DNA of 15,903 nt from UBA987 sp047620825 (GTDB taxonomy: Bacteria; Bacteroidota; Bacteroidia; NS11-12g; UBA9320): assembly GCA_047620825.1 (NCBI GenBank), contig JBLHOC010000068.1, forward strand, positions 1 to 15,903, given 5' to 3'. A program made the translations under genes and the position numbers. Below are positions 5,991 through 12,525 of the stretch, in pieces; position 1 is the first letter of the stretch; every line of letters starts with the position of its first letter. Below the pieces are notes generated by a model, which saw only the letters and a program-made list of their open reading frames with translations, made no database searches and had not been told where the DNA came from.

Positions 5991-6299
5991 ATGAGCAGTA
6001 CAAATCAAATTTTTGTGGTCAATGCAGATGGGTATTATTTTGTGGTATCCGGTGATGTATCAGTAAAACCATTGCATTCAAATGGGTGTAAAACCTTTCC
6101 AACGCTCAATTCAATGCTTACTTATGTCATGGCCAAACTGAAGTTGTCTCTTGATGAAGTCGAAGGCCAAGAAATGTTTGTTGAATTAAAAGACGGTCAA
6201 TGGGATTACTGTGACTCAAGAGGTATATGGGACGAATGTGAAAACATCGGCCAAGATGGATTAACCATTGAAAAGTGGATTGCTTTGTTTGAATTGTAG
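5991..6299 (+). CDS. Hypothetical protein, 102 aa
   Basis: This is a soluble, acidic protein with a beta-rich start (QIFVVNADGYYFVVSGDVSV), a central helix (LNSMLTYVMAKLKL), and a C-terminal part with WDYCDSRGIWDECEN. It has three cysteines and three tryptophans in a short space. No known domain is recognised. AAGGGG around 5975 is a ribosome-binding sequence somewhat far from the ATG. Upstream, TTTGTGGC at 5915-5922 partly matches the TTTGTGGCCA element. It is followed by a small ORF and then the DpdA-like gene on the same strand, so it could share their transcript. Confidence 0.65.
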   Translation: MSSTNQIFVVNADGYYFVVSGDVSVKPLHSNGCKTFPTLNSMLTYVMAKLKLSLDEVEGQEMFVELKDGQWDYCDSRGIWDECENIGQDGLTIEKWIALFEL

Positions 6300-6350
6300 G
6301 TTCAACAACTAAAACCCAACTAACTATCAATGACAGGCAATGGAGTCACT

Positions 6351-6407
6351 ATGACAAGCATAATGCACAACAAACTCATGGCCCTTGCAGCAAACTATTT
6401 TCCATAA
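6351..6407 (+). CDS. Possible 18-aa leader peptide
   Basis: GGAG at 6342-6345 stands five bases before an ATG opening 18 codons (MTSIMHNKLMALAANYFP), closed by TAA and then TAG. It lies ahead of a strong hairpin and the DpdA-like gene, the usual order of a leader peptide, an attenuator-like structure and a regulated gene. No amino acid is repeated in a way that would explain attenuation, so its role is open. Confidence 0.3.
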   Translation: MTSIMHNKLMALAANYFP

Positions 6408-6446
6408 TAGGTAACGGTTCCATTTTGTTGGCATATTGCAAAAGTG

Positions 6447-6474
6447 GTTGAAGATAGTGCCATCTATCTTCAAC
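6447..6474 (+). promoter_or_regulatory. Hairpin/operator directly upstream of the DpdA-like gene
   Basis: GTTGAAGATAG (6447-6457) and CTATCTTCAAC (6464-6474) are perfect inverted repeats separated by TGCCAT. This gives an 11-bp stem with a 6-base loop, extendable by G-U pairs. It ends 13 bases before the ATG at 6488 and has no T-run, so it is not a terminator. It could act as an RNA structure limiting translation or as a palindromic operator. The gene lacks a visible Shine-Dalgarno sequence, which makes a structure-based start control plausible. Confidence 0.65.
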
Positions 6475-6487
6475 TGCATGGCTCAAC

Positions 6488-7528
6488 ATGGAAACCGCGA
6501 ATTACAGAAAGTTTAACGACCGGCAGCTCAATAGCAGCAAATATCACAAGCTTGATGGCACAAACATCCGGGCAAAGCTAAAAGTAGATCTGCAAGCACA
6601 AATGGTGTTTGATGATATTGAGGTCAATACAGAGCCCTCTAGGGTTCACCCTGCCCATTATTTTGAAAACATATACGATTATCAGTTAGTGCTGGATAAA
6701 CATGCCAGAGGTGCGCTGCAAAGCAGTTTCCTAGACGAAGATGCTTCTGTTTTAGTTTACCGCTCGGGCGCTAATAATATTTCAGATTTGCGCGGGTACA
6801 TTGACGCTGGAAAAGCAATCGGGGTGTGCGCGCTGGAAGTGAGCGCCAATGCTAAGACTTTACTGTGTGAATACGTGAAAGCTGGTGGTCAGTGTATGGT
6901 CGATAGCGGCGCATTCCGTTTGTTTAATGCGAGAATGCGCGGCAAAGCTTGTGAAGACTTAAAATTTGATAAAATCTTAACCGTATATGAAGAGATAATA
7001 AATCAAGCTTGTGGAGGTGATATCACGGTTGTTGCTCCTGATATTGTCGGTGACCAAGATGCGTCTTATTTATTATTAGTTAAGTTCGAGGATAAAATCC
7101 GTCGCTTGGCAAAACTGGATGCAAAGGTCATGGTGCCCTTACAAAGAGGTGCATTAACCATCAACGACTACTATGAAAAGGTTGTTAACCTACTTGGAAA
7201 AGATTTTGTTTGGGGCATTCCTTCTAACGTAAAGGCATTGTCACAGTCTGAAATCTTACATTTTGTCTCAGAATTCAAACCAAGTGCTGTGCACTTTTTA
7301 GGTTGCTCAGAGCGCGACATCATCCATCAGGCGATGGCAAAATCACCTAACACCCGCTTTTCAAGCGATGCAACACGGTTAAGGGCTCAGATAGGAAAGA
7401 ATAGACTATTAACGGAAATGCAAAGTCAGCTCACAGACGAAAATGTACAAATTGCCTACACGGTGGAGATATTTCTGAAATCGGATTGGGGAGCGAATTT
7501 GATGAGACGGAAGTGCTCGGTAATTTAG
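6488..7528 (+). CDS. DpdA-like tRNA-guanine transglycosylase superfamily protein
   Basis: The central 200 residues follow the tRNA-guanine transglycosylase (TIM barrel) motif order. DSGAF at 139-143 corresponds to TGT DSGGF; APDIVGD at 183-189 to the second substrate Asp; VPLQRG at 216-221 to the QGG glutamine loop; WGIPSN at 242-247; VHFLGCSERDI at 268-278 to the MGVG strand; and SSDATRLRA at 292-300 would carry the nucleophile Asp294. Spacing and the DSGAF variant resemble DpdA, the DNA-modifying branch that exchanges guanine for a 7-deazaguanine base, more than housekeeping Tgt. The CxCxxC zinc site of Tgt is not seen. The N-terminal 60 residues are unrecognised. No queC/queD/queE/folE genes lie in the window, so precursor would come from the host or elsewhere on the element. 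Family call good; DNA as substrate is inferred. Confidence 0.75.
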   Translation: METANYRKFNDRQLNSSKYHKLDGTNIRAKLKVDLQAQMVFDDIEVNTEPSRVHPAHYFENIYDYQLVLDKHARGALQSSFLDEDASVLVYRSGANNISDLRGYIDAGKAIGVCALEVSANAKTLLCEYVKAGGQCMVDSGAFRLFNARMRGKACEDLKFDKILTVYEEIINQACGGDITVVAPDIVGDQDASYLLLVKFEDKIRRLAKLDAKVMVPLQRGALTINDYYEKVVNLLGKDFVWGIPSNVKALSQSEILHFVSEFKPSAVHFLGCSERDIIHQAMAKSPNTRFSSDATRLRAQIGKNRLLTEMQSQLTDENVQIAYTVEIFLKSDWGANLMRRKCSVI

Positions 7529-7683
7529 CAAATATATTGGAAAGCTTTAGTAAGAACGAGTTGATTAAGTTTGCCTGCGCCCTCAATACTAATAGCAAGG
7601 CTATGCAACGTATTACGTTGGTGGTTTTTTTGAAAATATTGCAAGAAAACAATTGTCCAAGCGGTTTAGAACACATGCAGTAA
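7486..7683 (+). CDS. Small helical protein overlapping the DpdA-like gene end, 65 aa
   Basis: This reading frame overlaps the last 43 bases of the DpdA-like gene and continues 155 bases beyond. The only standard start is a TTG at 7486 without a good ribosome-binding site (GGAG at 7465-7468 is too far). The frame stays open upstream to 7405. The product is helical (TEVLGNLANILESFSKNEL, then ITLVVFLKILQENN) and reads like real protein. It may be a coupled partner, or the true C-terminal extension of the upstream protein reached by a frameshift. I saw no clear slippery heptamer, so the start is uncertain. Confidence 0.45.
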   Translation: MGSEFDETEVLGNLANILESFSKNELIKFACALNTNSKAMQRITLVVFLKILQENNCPSGLEHMQ

Positions 7684-7729
7684 AAACATTAGCAATGATA
7701 GATGTTATTTAACAAGGTATATTTTGGTA

Positions 7730-8035
7730 ATGAGTGAAATTAAGACTAGTAGTGAAAGACAAGCACCCTTTGCAAAAGCATGGTTTAGGTTTTTGCGTGA
7801 ATGTAGAGCCAGTGGCGTGAAAATGAATCAGAGTATCGCAGCGAAGCAGATGAAAATTAAACGCTCCACTTATTCTTACAGCGTAAATTATGGTCCGTCT
7901 GATACGGTGCTGTTAAGGTTTAGTCGTTTTACCGGTATACCACCTGAACTAATTGATGAATCTTTGGCAGATATTAAACCAATTATGTTGCATAAAAATG
8001 TTGGATATTGTGAGCCACTGAAAAAAGCCTCGTAA
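7730..8035 (+). CDS. Putative small HTH (Xre-like, degenerate) DNA-binding protein, 101 aa
   Basis: Residues about 20-80 follow the layout of a Xre-type helix-turn-helix. There is a helix (FAKAWFRFLRECRASG), then a pair NQSIAAKQMKIKRSTYSYSV in the place of the recognition unit, then YGPSDTVLLRFSRFTGIPPELIDESL, which resembles the usual sequence after the HTH. The protein is basic, as expected for DNA binding. The ATG at 7730 is preferred over the TTG at 7724; AAGG lies about 12 bases upstream. It follows the DpdA-like locus by about 45 bases and could regulate it, which is conjecture. It could instead be a structural protein with chance likeness. Confidence 0.6.
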   Translation: MSEIKTSSERQAPFAKAWFRFLRECRASGVKMNQSIAAKQMKIKRSTYSYSVNYGPSDTVLLRFSRFTGIPPELIDESLADIKPIMLHKNVGYCEPLKKAS

Positions 8036-8088
8036 TGCCTGTCTATCATGGCGCATTTCCATCTTGGATGAGTGCCTAGTTCCCCTCC

Positions 8089-8289
8089 CTACCCTTTGCG
8101 TTTTATGGCCTGATTTTCAAAATACGAGATAATTCTTCTATCAACAAAAAAAGAAGAATTATTTTCATGGGCCAATACTTCATAACAGACATTGGAACGT
8201 CTACAGACAACTACAGGTTTAACGTCACTGGTTGCGCTAAATTCATGTATCACCTGAAACGTTGATTTCTTTCTTAATCGAAAATCCAC
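8089..8289 (-). CDS. Possible 66-aa protein on the minus strand
   Basis: This fills an otherwise empty gap of 349 bases. It begins at a GTG with GGA four to five bases ahead, is basic, and reads as plausible protein (KPVVVCRRSNVCYEVLAHE), but has no recognised domain. An 11-bp AT-rich inverted repeat (8129-8139 with 8152-8162) lies inside it and could instead be a regulatory or terminator structure of a non-coding gap. I rate it as less likely than not to be a gene. Confidence 0.3.
   Translation of the reverse strand: MDFRLRKKSTFQVIHEFSATSDVKPVVVCRRSNVCYEVLAHENNSSFFVDRRIISYFENQAIKRKG
8129..8162. repeat. AT-rich inverted repeat, 11-bp arms
   Basis: ATAATTCTTCT (8129-8139) and AGAAGAATTAT (8152-8162) are exact reverse complements with a 12-base A-rich loop, followed by TTTTC on the plus strand. 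It may work as a weak transcription end for the plus-strand genes before it, although the stem has only two G-C pairs. Confidence 0.4.
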
Positions 8290-8384
8290 ATTTCCAGTCC
8301 ATCGCAGACGAGATCAATAAATTGTGTTAGTGCCATCCCCTAGCCCAGTTCAATACCCCTTAACCTGACTACGAAGGTATAACG

Positions 8385-8912
8385 ATGAAAAAGCCTGATT
8401 TTACATTACTGAATTCAAGCGATGATATTGAACCATTATCCAATAACGACAATGTCATCATGTGTGAAATTGACAGAAAACACATTGAATCCGAAAATAT
8501 TTCATGGGTGATGGACAAGCTCCTACCACTTTCAGATAGGCGTGATTTGTTTTATTCGCTAAAGGATCGGGTGGTATTTATTGTATCTGGCTACGACAAT
8601 GATCCGCGTGAATTATACGAAGTGGAACAAGTTAGATCCTATTTTACTTTACTGGCAGACAACTGGCCTTTTTTCCTACATTACCTAAGTGAGGAATTTG
8701 GCACTTTGGGCCTCTTCATGGCAGCAACATCCATTCAAGCGAACCCCATTAAGAGGGGCAACAGCCAGACAGAGTCGTATATCACTTTCTCTCAGGCAAA
8801 TATCGAAAATTTGGTTACACGTTCAATGGAACTAGCCAAGCTGCATGGCGAGCCAGACATGGTTCTTTACGAAGCCTACTTAACAACGCGCATTGCCAAT
8901 ATTTTTGAATAA
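8385..8912 (+). CDS. Hypothetical protein, 175 aa; possible CRR6-like domain
   Basis: The middle part, VFIVSGYDNDPRELYEVEQVRSYF...NWPFFLHYLSEE at about residues 64-105, resembles the conserved core of proteins annotated as chlororespiratory reduction 6 domain (a GYDxDPRELYE motif, a VR helix, then an aromatic WPFFL segment). In bacteria outside cyanobacteria the role of this domain is unknown. The rest is acidic N-terminal sequence and a helical C terminus. AAGGT at about 8374-8378 is a good ribosome-binding site. There is no signal peptide or membrane segment. The domain likeness is from memory of the motif and is tentative; the gene itself is sound. Confidence 0.7.
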   Translation: MKKPDFTLLNSSDDIEPLSNNDNVIMCEIDRKHIESENISWVMDKLLPLSDRRDLFYSLKDRVVFIVSGYDNDPRELYEVEQVRSYFTLLADNWPFFLHYLSEEFGTLGLFMAATSIQANPIKRGNSQTESYITFSQANIENLVTRSMELAKLHGEPDMVLYEAYLTTRIANIFE

Positions 8913-8955
8913 ATAACTCATTGGGAATAATTCATGATCTGGGATACACAATAAT

Positions 8956-9189
8956 ATGAGTCGATTGAGTTTTAATTACGTGCAGTTTGCAAAAAGACAT
9001 CTGGATAACTCAAATCATCCGATACTCCCACAGGACATGTTAAGGGTTTCTATGGATAGTGGTGCAACTCATACCGGTGAGGCGTTACGCAAAGAACTGC
9101 GCCAAGCGTGTGAGATCCTTGCGAACCAATCGGAATACAAACGGTCCCGAGTGAAGGGTGTGTCAGGTTATTACTATCAAAAAGTGTAG
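8956..9189 (+). CDS. Hypothetical basic protein, 77 aa
   Basis: This is a small basic protein. Helical segments at residues 9-17 and 40-57 are followed by a tail with SEYKRSRVKGVSGYYYQK, where clustered Lys, Arg and Tyr suggest nucleic-acid contact. No domain is recognised. The ribosome-binding sequence GGGA is about 11 bases before the ATG, rather weak. It lies 43 bases after the 175-aa gene on the same strand and is probably part of the same transcript. Confidence 0.6.
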   Translation: MSRLSFNYVQFAKRHLDNSNHPILPQDMLRVSMDSGATHTGEALRKELRQACEILANQSEYKRSRVKGVSGYYYQKV

Positions 9190-9289
9190 TACGAGTGCAC
9201 ATCTCATTTTTATTAGATCTGCGCCTGTTTTATAGCGCGTATCCAGCCCCTGTCATGATGGCTTAATAATAAGAAATACGGGGCGCAGC

Positions 9290-9604
9290 ATGTTACTAAC
9301 GGATGAACAAAGAGCAAAAGAATTCGTACTCGGCATAAACCGGGAGCGAGCTTATAGGCTGATTACAGCCATCTGTGCACGCATCGAACGAAGAATTTAT
9401 AAGGCCAATACAGTCAGCACCTCGAAAAACTTTGATTGGGGAAACATTAAAAAGTCAGCATGGGAAACTGATTTAATTTTTAAATTGAAGATGGGGTTGC
9501 AACTGACTGATACCTACAATACCCCCGAAGCGGCCAGAAAGCGTATTTTACAACGTAGAGCCATACGAAATAAAGCACGTGCTCTGAATTCATTCAATAG
9601 TTGA
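9290..9604 (+). CDS. Hypothetical basic helical protein, 104 aa
   Basis: The product is almost all helix with many Arg and Lys residues (AICARIERRIYK at about 28-39, and AARKRILQRRAIRNKARA at about 81-98). Two tryptophans lie in the middle part (FDWGNIKKSAWETD). A net positive charge of this size suits DNA or RNA binding, but no family is recognised. GGGG at 9280-9283 is a clear ribosome-binding site. It is the last plus-strand gene before an AT-rich island of opposite orientation. Confidence 0.65.
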   Translation: MLLTDEQRAKEFVLGINRERAYRLITAICARIERRIYKANTVSTSKNFDWGNIKKSAWETDLIFKLKMGLQLTDTYNTPEAARKRILQRRAIRNKARALNSFNS

Positions 9605-9957
9605 TATAAAGAGATTGATTGATATGTGAGATTTTCACTTCAAATTTCATGCTGAGCCATCAAGTTAATTTGTTATACCTAGTGCCTAAAATCTGGTAGA
9701 GCTATGGCATTTGAAACCAAAAAGACTAGAGATAATTTAGTGCCGACTTAACTGATTAATGTTATTTTCGAAGAGAACGAAGGAGCAAGTTGATACGTGT
9801 CTGTCGCTTCTGGAGAGCATCACTTTACTAATAAAACAACGCAAAATAAATAGCATGAATTGTTGTGGGAATGTGATTACGCTTATAAAAGCAATATGCA
9901 AATAATGCATATTAGAAATGACGGAAAAGACAAAATAGAGATGAAAACTTGGATGTT
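9605..9957. other. Gene-free stretch with a terminal hairpin
   Basis: No convincing gene is seen. A 15-codon ORF (9704-9751, MAFETKKTRDNLVPT) has only a weak ribosome-binding site and may be a remnant. Near the right end AATATGCA (9893-9900) and TGCATATT (9906-9913) form a perfect 8-bp stem. Read on the minus strand it is followed by GCTTTTATAAGC, so it may be a weak terminator for the minus-strand gene beyond. The stretch marks the change from mixed composition to the AT-rich island. Confidence 0.5.
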
Positions 9958-10200
9958 TTAGTGTCTTGATATATTGATTGTTATATCTTTTGATGAACAG
10001 TTTTTGATTGTCACATGACAGTTTGAATCGTGAATATCGAAATCTAGTACAACAGGCTTATGGTCTATAACCGTTTTTTTTGTGTCTGAATATGACGCCA
10101 GTACATCTACGAAATACCACTTTTTTATCAAAAAACATACAATTGGCATATAGACAACTACGACAGATATATAAGCAATAATCACTATTTCTTTAGTCAT
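9958..10200 (-). CDS. Small single-TM protein, 80 aa
   Basis: Residues 4-25 form one strongly hydrophobic helix (IVIIAYISVVVVYMPIVCFL) followed by KKW, so the N terminus most likely points outward with the basic end and remaining 50 residues in the cytoplasm. An uncleaved anchor in the other orientation is possible. The tail is beta-like (PVVLDFDIHDSNCHVTIKN, then DITINISRH), resembling a small Ig-like strand pattern. The family is not recognised. The ribosome-binding sequence GGGA lies very near the ATG. It is downstream of the receiver operon on the same strand but separated by that operon's terminator, so it has its own promoter. Confidence 0.6.
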   Translation of the reverse strand: MTKEIVIIAYISVVVVYMPIVCFLIKKWYFVDVLASYSDTKKTVIDHKPVVLDFDIHDSNCHVTIKNCSSKDITINISRH

Positions 10201-10320
10201 GATCCCATTGGTCCAATAAAATTGATTAATTCAAATGTAAATATTAATGCTATTTTCATTTAGAAGTTGGATAACGCTTAACTACAATAGCAGCAATAAA
10301 TGTCAGTGAAAAAGGCAGTA

Positions 10321-10359
10321 TAAAAAGTAGAGACCCGAAACTAAATTTAGTCGAGTCTC
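10321..10359 (-). terminator. Intrinsic terminator of the receiver/coiled-coil operon
   Basis: On the minus strand GAGACTCGA (10359-10351) pairs with TCGGGTCTC (10338-10330) to form a 9-bp stem with one G-T pair. An inner CTAAATTTAG hairpin fills the loop, and TACTTTTTA follows. It lies ten bases after the stop of the 76-aa gene. Confidence 0.7.
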
Positions 10360-10368
10360 AACATTAGA

Positions 10369-10599
10369 TTATTCTTTAAACCTGAAATCTGTAGATTTTA
10401 AAATTACAATTTCATTTTTCAGAGCCTTGTTTTCGATAGATAACTTTTCTACTTCAACTATACAATTTTTTAGTCTATCGCCCATCGTTGATACAACCTG
10501 TTCAGCTAGTATTTGATTGATAGAATGTGATTTTAACTTTGAGTCGGTTTTAATATTTTCTGGAATTACACCATATTTTAGTAATTCTTTAATGCTCAT
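10369..10599 (-). CDS. Small coiled-coil protein coupled to the receiver gene, 76 aa
   Basis: The ATG overlaps the stop of the receiver-domain gene as ATGA (10599-10596), so the two proteins are made together and probably work together. Residues about 40-70 (GDRLKNCIVEVEKLSIENKALKNEIVILK) show clear heptads with leucine, isoleucine and valine, typical of a dimeric coiled coil. The N-terminal 30 residues could be a small helical part. There is no DNA-binding, kinase or phosphotransfer motif. It may be a partner or output protein for the receiver. Family not recognised. Confidence 0.7.
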   Translation of the reverse strand: MSIKELLKYGVIPENIKTDSKLKSHSINQILAEQVVSTMGDRLKNCIVEVEKLSIENKALKNEIVILKSTDFRFKE

Positions 10600-11240
10600 A
10601 ATTCTTTCTCAGTTTGTAATTGAGATTGAATTTCAACAATGGAATTTTTCATCATATCGACATCAAAAACCTTTGAAAGCCACTTTTTGTAATGAAAACT
10701 ATTTTTAAAACACTCTTCCGAAGAAGCTGAGACGATAAAGATATTCTCTGTTATGAATCTTTGATGTTCAATTAAAACCTCGCTCATGCATCCATCAATA
10801 ATATACAAATCAGTCACAATCAGATTAAACTCGTTGCTACGACACAACAGTTCTGCATCGTTTATATTATCTGTTTCAACAATACTTACAGTTAAATTTA
10901 AACAACTAAAAGCATCTTCGATGATGTTGCGAAATTGCTCACGAAACTCAGGAAAGTCTTCTATCAATAGAATCTTAAAATCAGCATTTTTATTCAGATT
11001 ATTTAACTTCTCATTTTTTTTTACTGCATTTAAAAGTGAGTTGTATTTTTCTTTTTCAAAAACCATTTTTTCATTAAAATTGTCAGTTAACGTGTGATGT
11101 TCAACAACCAGTTTTTTATGAGATTGAGTTAATTTAAGAAATTCAGCATTAGTTGATTTAGATTTGATATAAGACATCACTTGAGAAAGACATCTCGTGA
11201 AGTAGGATTCTGCTTTTTGCGTAATAATTAAGTTTATCAT
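10596..11240 (-). CDS. Orphan response-regulator receiver protein with N-terminal coiled coil
   Basis: Counting from the GTG at 11249, residues about 92-207 form a CheY-like receiver. FKILLIEDFPEF carries the acidic pair E97-D98, FNLIVTDLYIIDG the phospho-acceptor D147, IVSAS the switch Ser, and LSKVF the conserved Lys193. The proline usually after that Lys is missing. Residues about 32-90 are Lys/Glu/Asn-rich coiled coil. There is no HTH, GGDEF or other output domain, and no histidine kinase nearby, so it must get phosphate from a host kinase or act through its coiled-coil partner. I prefer the ATG at 11240; the GTG at 11249 is also possible. The gene is much more AT-rich than those on either side, suggesting separate acquisition. 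Confidence 0.82.
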   Translation of the reverse strand: MINLIITQKAESYFTRCLSQVMSYIKSKSTNAEFLKLTQSHKKLVVEHHTLTDNFNEKMVFEKEKYNSLLNAVKKNEKLNNLNKNADFKILLIEDFPEFREQFRNIIEDAFSCLNLTVSIVETDNINDAELLCRSNEFNLIVTDLYIIDGCMSEVLIEHQRFITENIFIVSASSEECFKNSFHYKKWLSKVFDVDMMKNSIVEIQSQLQTEKEL

Positions 11241-11460
11241 GAAGCTCACATTTAAAATGAATAATGAGAACCAATTTTATAATTACATGGATTCTTAATA
11301 TATACAATATTTTATATTATAAATCGATGATGTGAAATAAATCGGCTTAATTGCTATATTTTTAGAAGATGGTTAAGAATTAATAAGCAGTATAAGAAAC
11401 AAAATAAAGATTGCAAGATATTGTTTTTTATAGGTTTACTTGATTTCAAGTTTGAAATCA

Positions 11461-11703
11461 TTAATGTAAAATAAAGGTAGATGTGGACTTCAGATATAAA
11501 CTGACATCAATTTCAGTTCTTTTTATAACGCGTTCAAATAGCGGTTTACTATTACCAATATACGGTCTTGAATCAATATCCCTTTCTATCTTATTGAGAT
11601 CATGTTGCTCTTGTTCTGTAAAGATTGAGGCCTTAGCATTTGAATCATATTCAATACTTACTTGAGCAATTTTTGAATATAGGCCAGTGTCATCAATCGC
11701 CAT
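11461..11703 (-). CDS. Small protein, 80 aa; likely exported, start damaged or unusual
   Basis: From the ATG at 11703 the product is 80 aa, polar and unrecognised (MAIDDTGLYSKIAQVSIEYD). No ribosome-binding site precedes this ATG. The frame stays open for 19 more codons upstream and reads RVRITVVLFLFASFASHLK, a textbook signal peptide, but begins right after a TGA. An ATG at 11764-11762 with AGGAC ahead would supply the start if one base (11761) were absent. So the intact gene was probably a secreted protein of about 100 aa that has lost its start by a 1-base frameshift, or it starts at ATT 11751. Confidence 0.5.
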   Translation of the reverse strand: MAIDDTGLYSKIAQVSIEYDSNAKASIFTEQEQHDLNKIERDIDSRPYIGNSKPLFERVIKRTEIDVSLYLKSTSTFILH

Positions 11704-12060
11704 TTTCAGGTGGCTTGCAAAAGATGCAAAGAGGAAAAGTACAACTGTAATTCGAACTCGTCATGTCCTGTAGTTCAACTAGGAAATCAAATGGGGAAAC
11801 TGGTTTTCATACATTCTTATTTAGGCGTTCATAACCCTTTTCCAACATCCCCTTTAGTGAATTAAAGACTTGGGACAGGCTGCCTTGAACTGAACATCTG
11901 AATTGAAGCAGGTTAAAAAAGCTTTTCACTATAGATTCGATATTCATGTAGTGATAGTGATTGGAGAGATGGAAAGTATATGGGTGCCATCCCATCCCAT
12001 TAAGTCGCGTTAATTACATAAGGTGAAACACTAAAAACAATCACTACATGAGAAAAACGC

Positions 12061-12420
12061 ATGACTTCAGATATAAAAAATAAAGGATTCACACTAAAGA
12101 TAAACAATGTCGAAATAGCTTTTCATACATGTTGGGAAGACTGCGATGGTGAGCGTTGGGTGTTCTGTGTGGATACATCGGTAGTAAGTGACTATCGAAG
12201 ACAATGTGATGGCATTAGGTCTTCAAGACCTACAATTTACGATATTGCCTCTACATTGGAGTATTTAGATACTCCTGTATTTCCTTCTAGAACGCCACCA
12301 GCGTTATTAATTGGGAAAGTTGACACATCTGTACTCATGGATATTAGTCGTCGTCTTACCGCTATAGCGAAAGCCTTAGCACCGCAATGCACACCTAAAG
12401 ATAGTTATTACGGAGATTGA
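12061..12420 (+). CDS. Hypothetical protein, 119 aa
   Basis: This is a soluble protein with alternating beta strands in the first half (FTLKINNVEIAFHTCWED, then ERWVFCVDTSVV), a middle with SSRPTIYDIASTLEYLD, and a C-terminal helix (LMDISRRLTAIAKALAP). It has five cysteines. No domain is recognised. It is the first plus-strand gene after the AT-rich island. Its upstream region carries GTGCCATCCC at 11984-11993, a 10-base string also found ahead of the 175-aa gene (8330-8339). AAGGTG about 40 bases upstream is too far to serve as ribosome-binding site, so initiation signals are weak. Confidence 0.65.
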   Translation: MTSDIKNKGFTLKINNVEIAFHTCWEDCDGERWVFCVDTSVVSDYRRQCDGIRSSRPTIYDIASTLEYLDTPVFPSRTPPALLIGKVDTSVLMDISRRLTAIAKALAPQCTPKDSYYGD

Positions 12421-12525
12421 GTTTTATTCAGTTGGTGTTTGGGTTAATGAAGGCCCTGTTTACATCATAAATAAGTAGCTAAAACCGTGTGGCACCCTAA
12501 AAGTCAAATAAGGAAAGACTAAATA

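Noticed and set aside
6421..6445. TTGGCATATTGCA resembling a sigma-54 promoter before the DpdA-like gene
   Set aside because: The GG and GC elements are only six bases apart instead of the required ten.
7400..7530. Programmed ribosomal frameshift between the DpdA-like gene and the following frame
   Set aside because: No X-XXY-YYZ slippery heptamer followed by a stem was found; kept only as an open question about the small ORF.
11807..11995. 62-aa minus-strand ORF in the gap before the 119-aa gene
   Set aside because: It has no ribosome-binding site at either possible ATG and no neighbour in the same operon. It may be real but cannot be supported; nothing else is seen in 11765-12060 beyond the GTGCCATCCC string.
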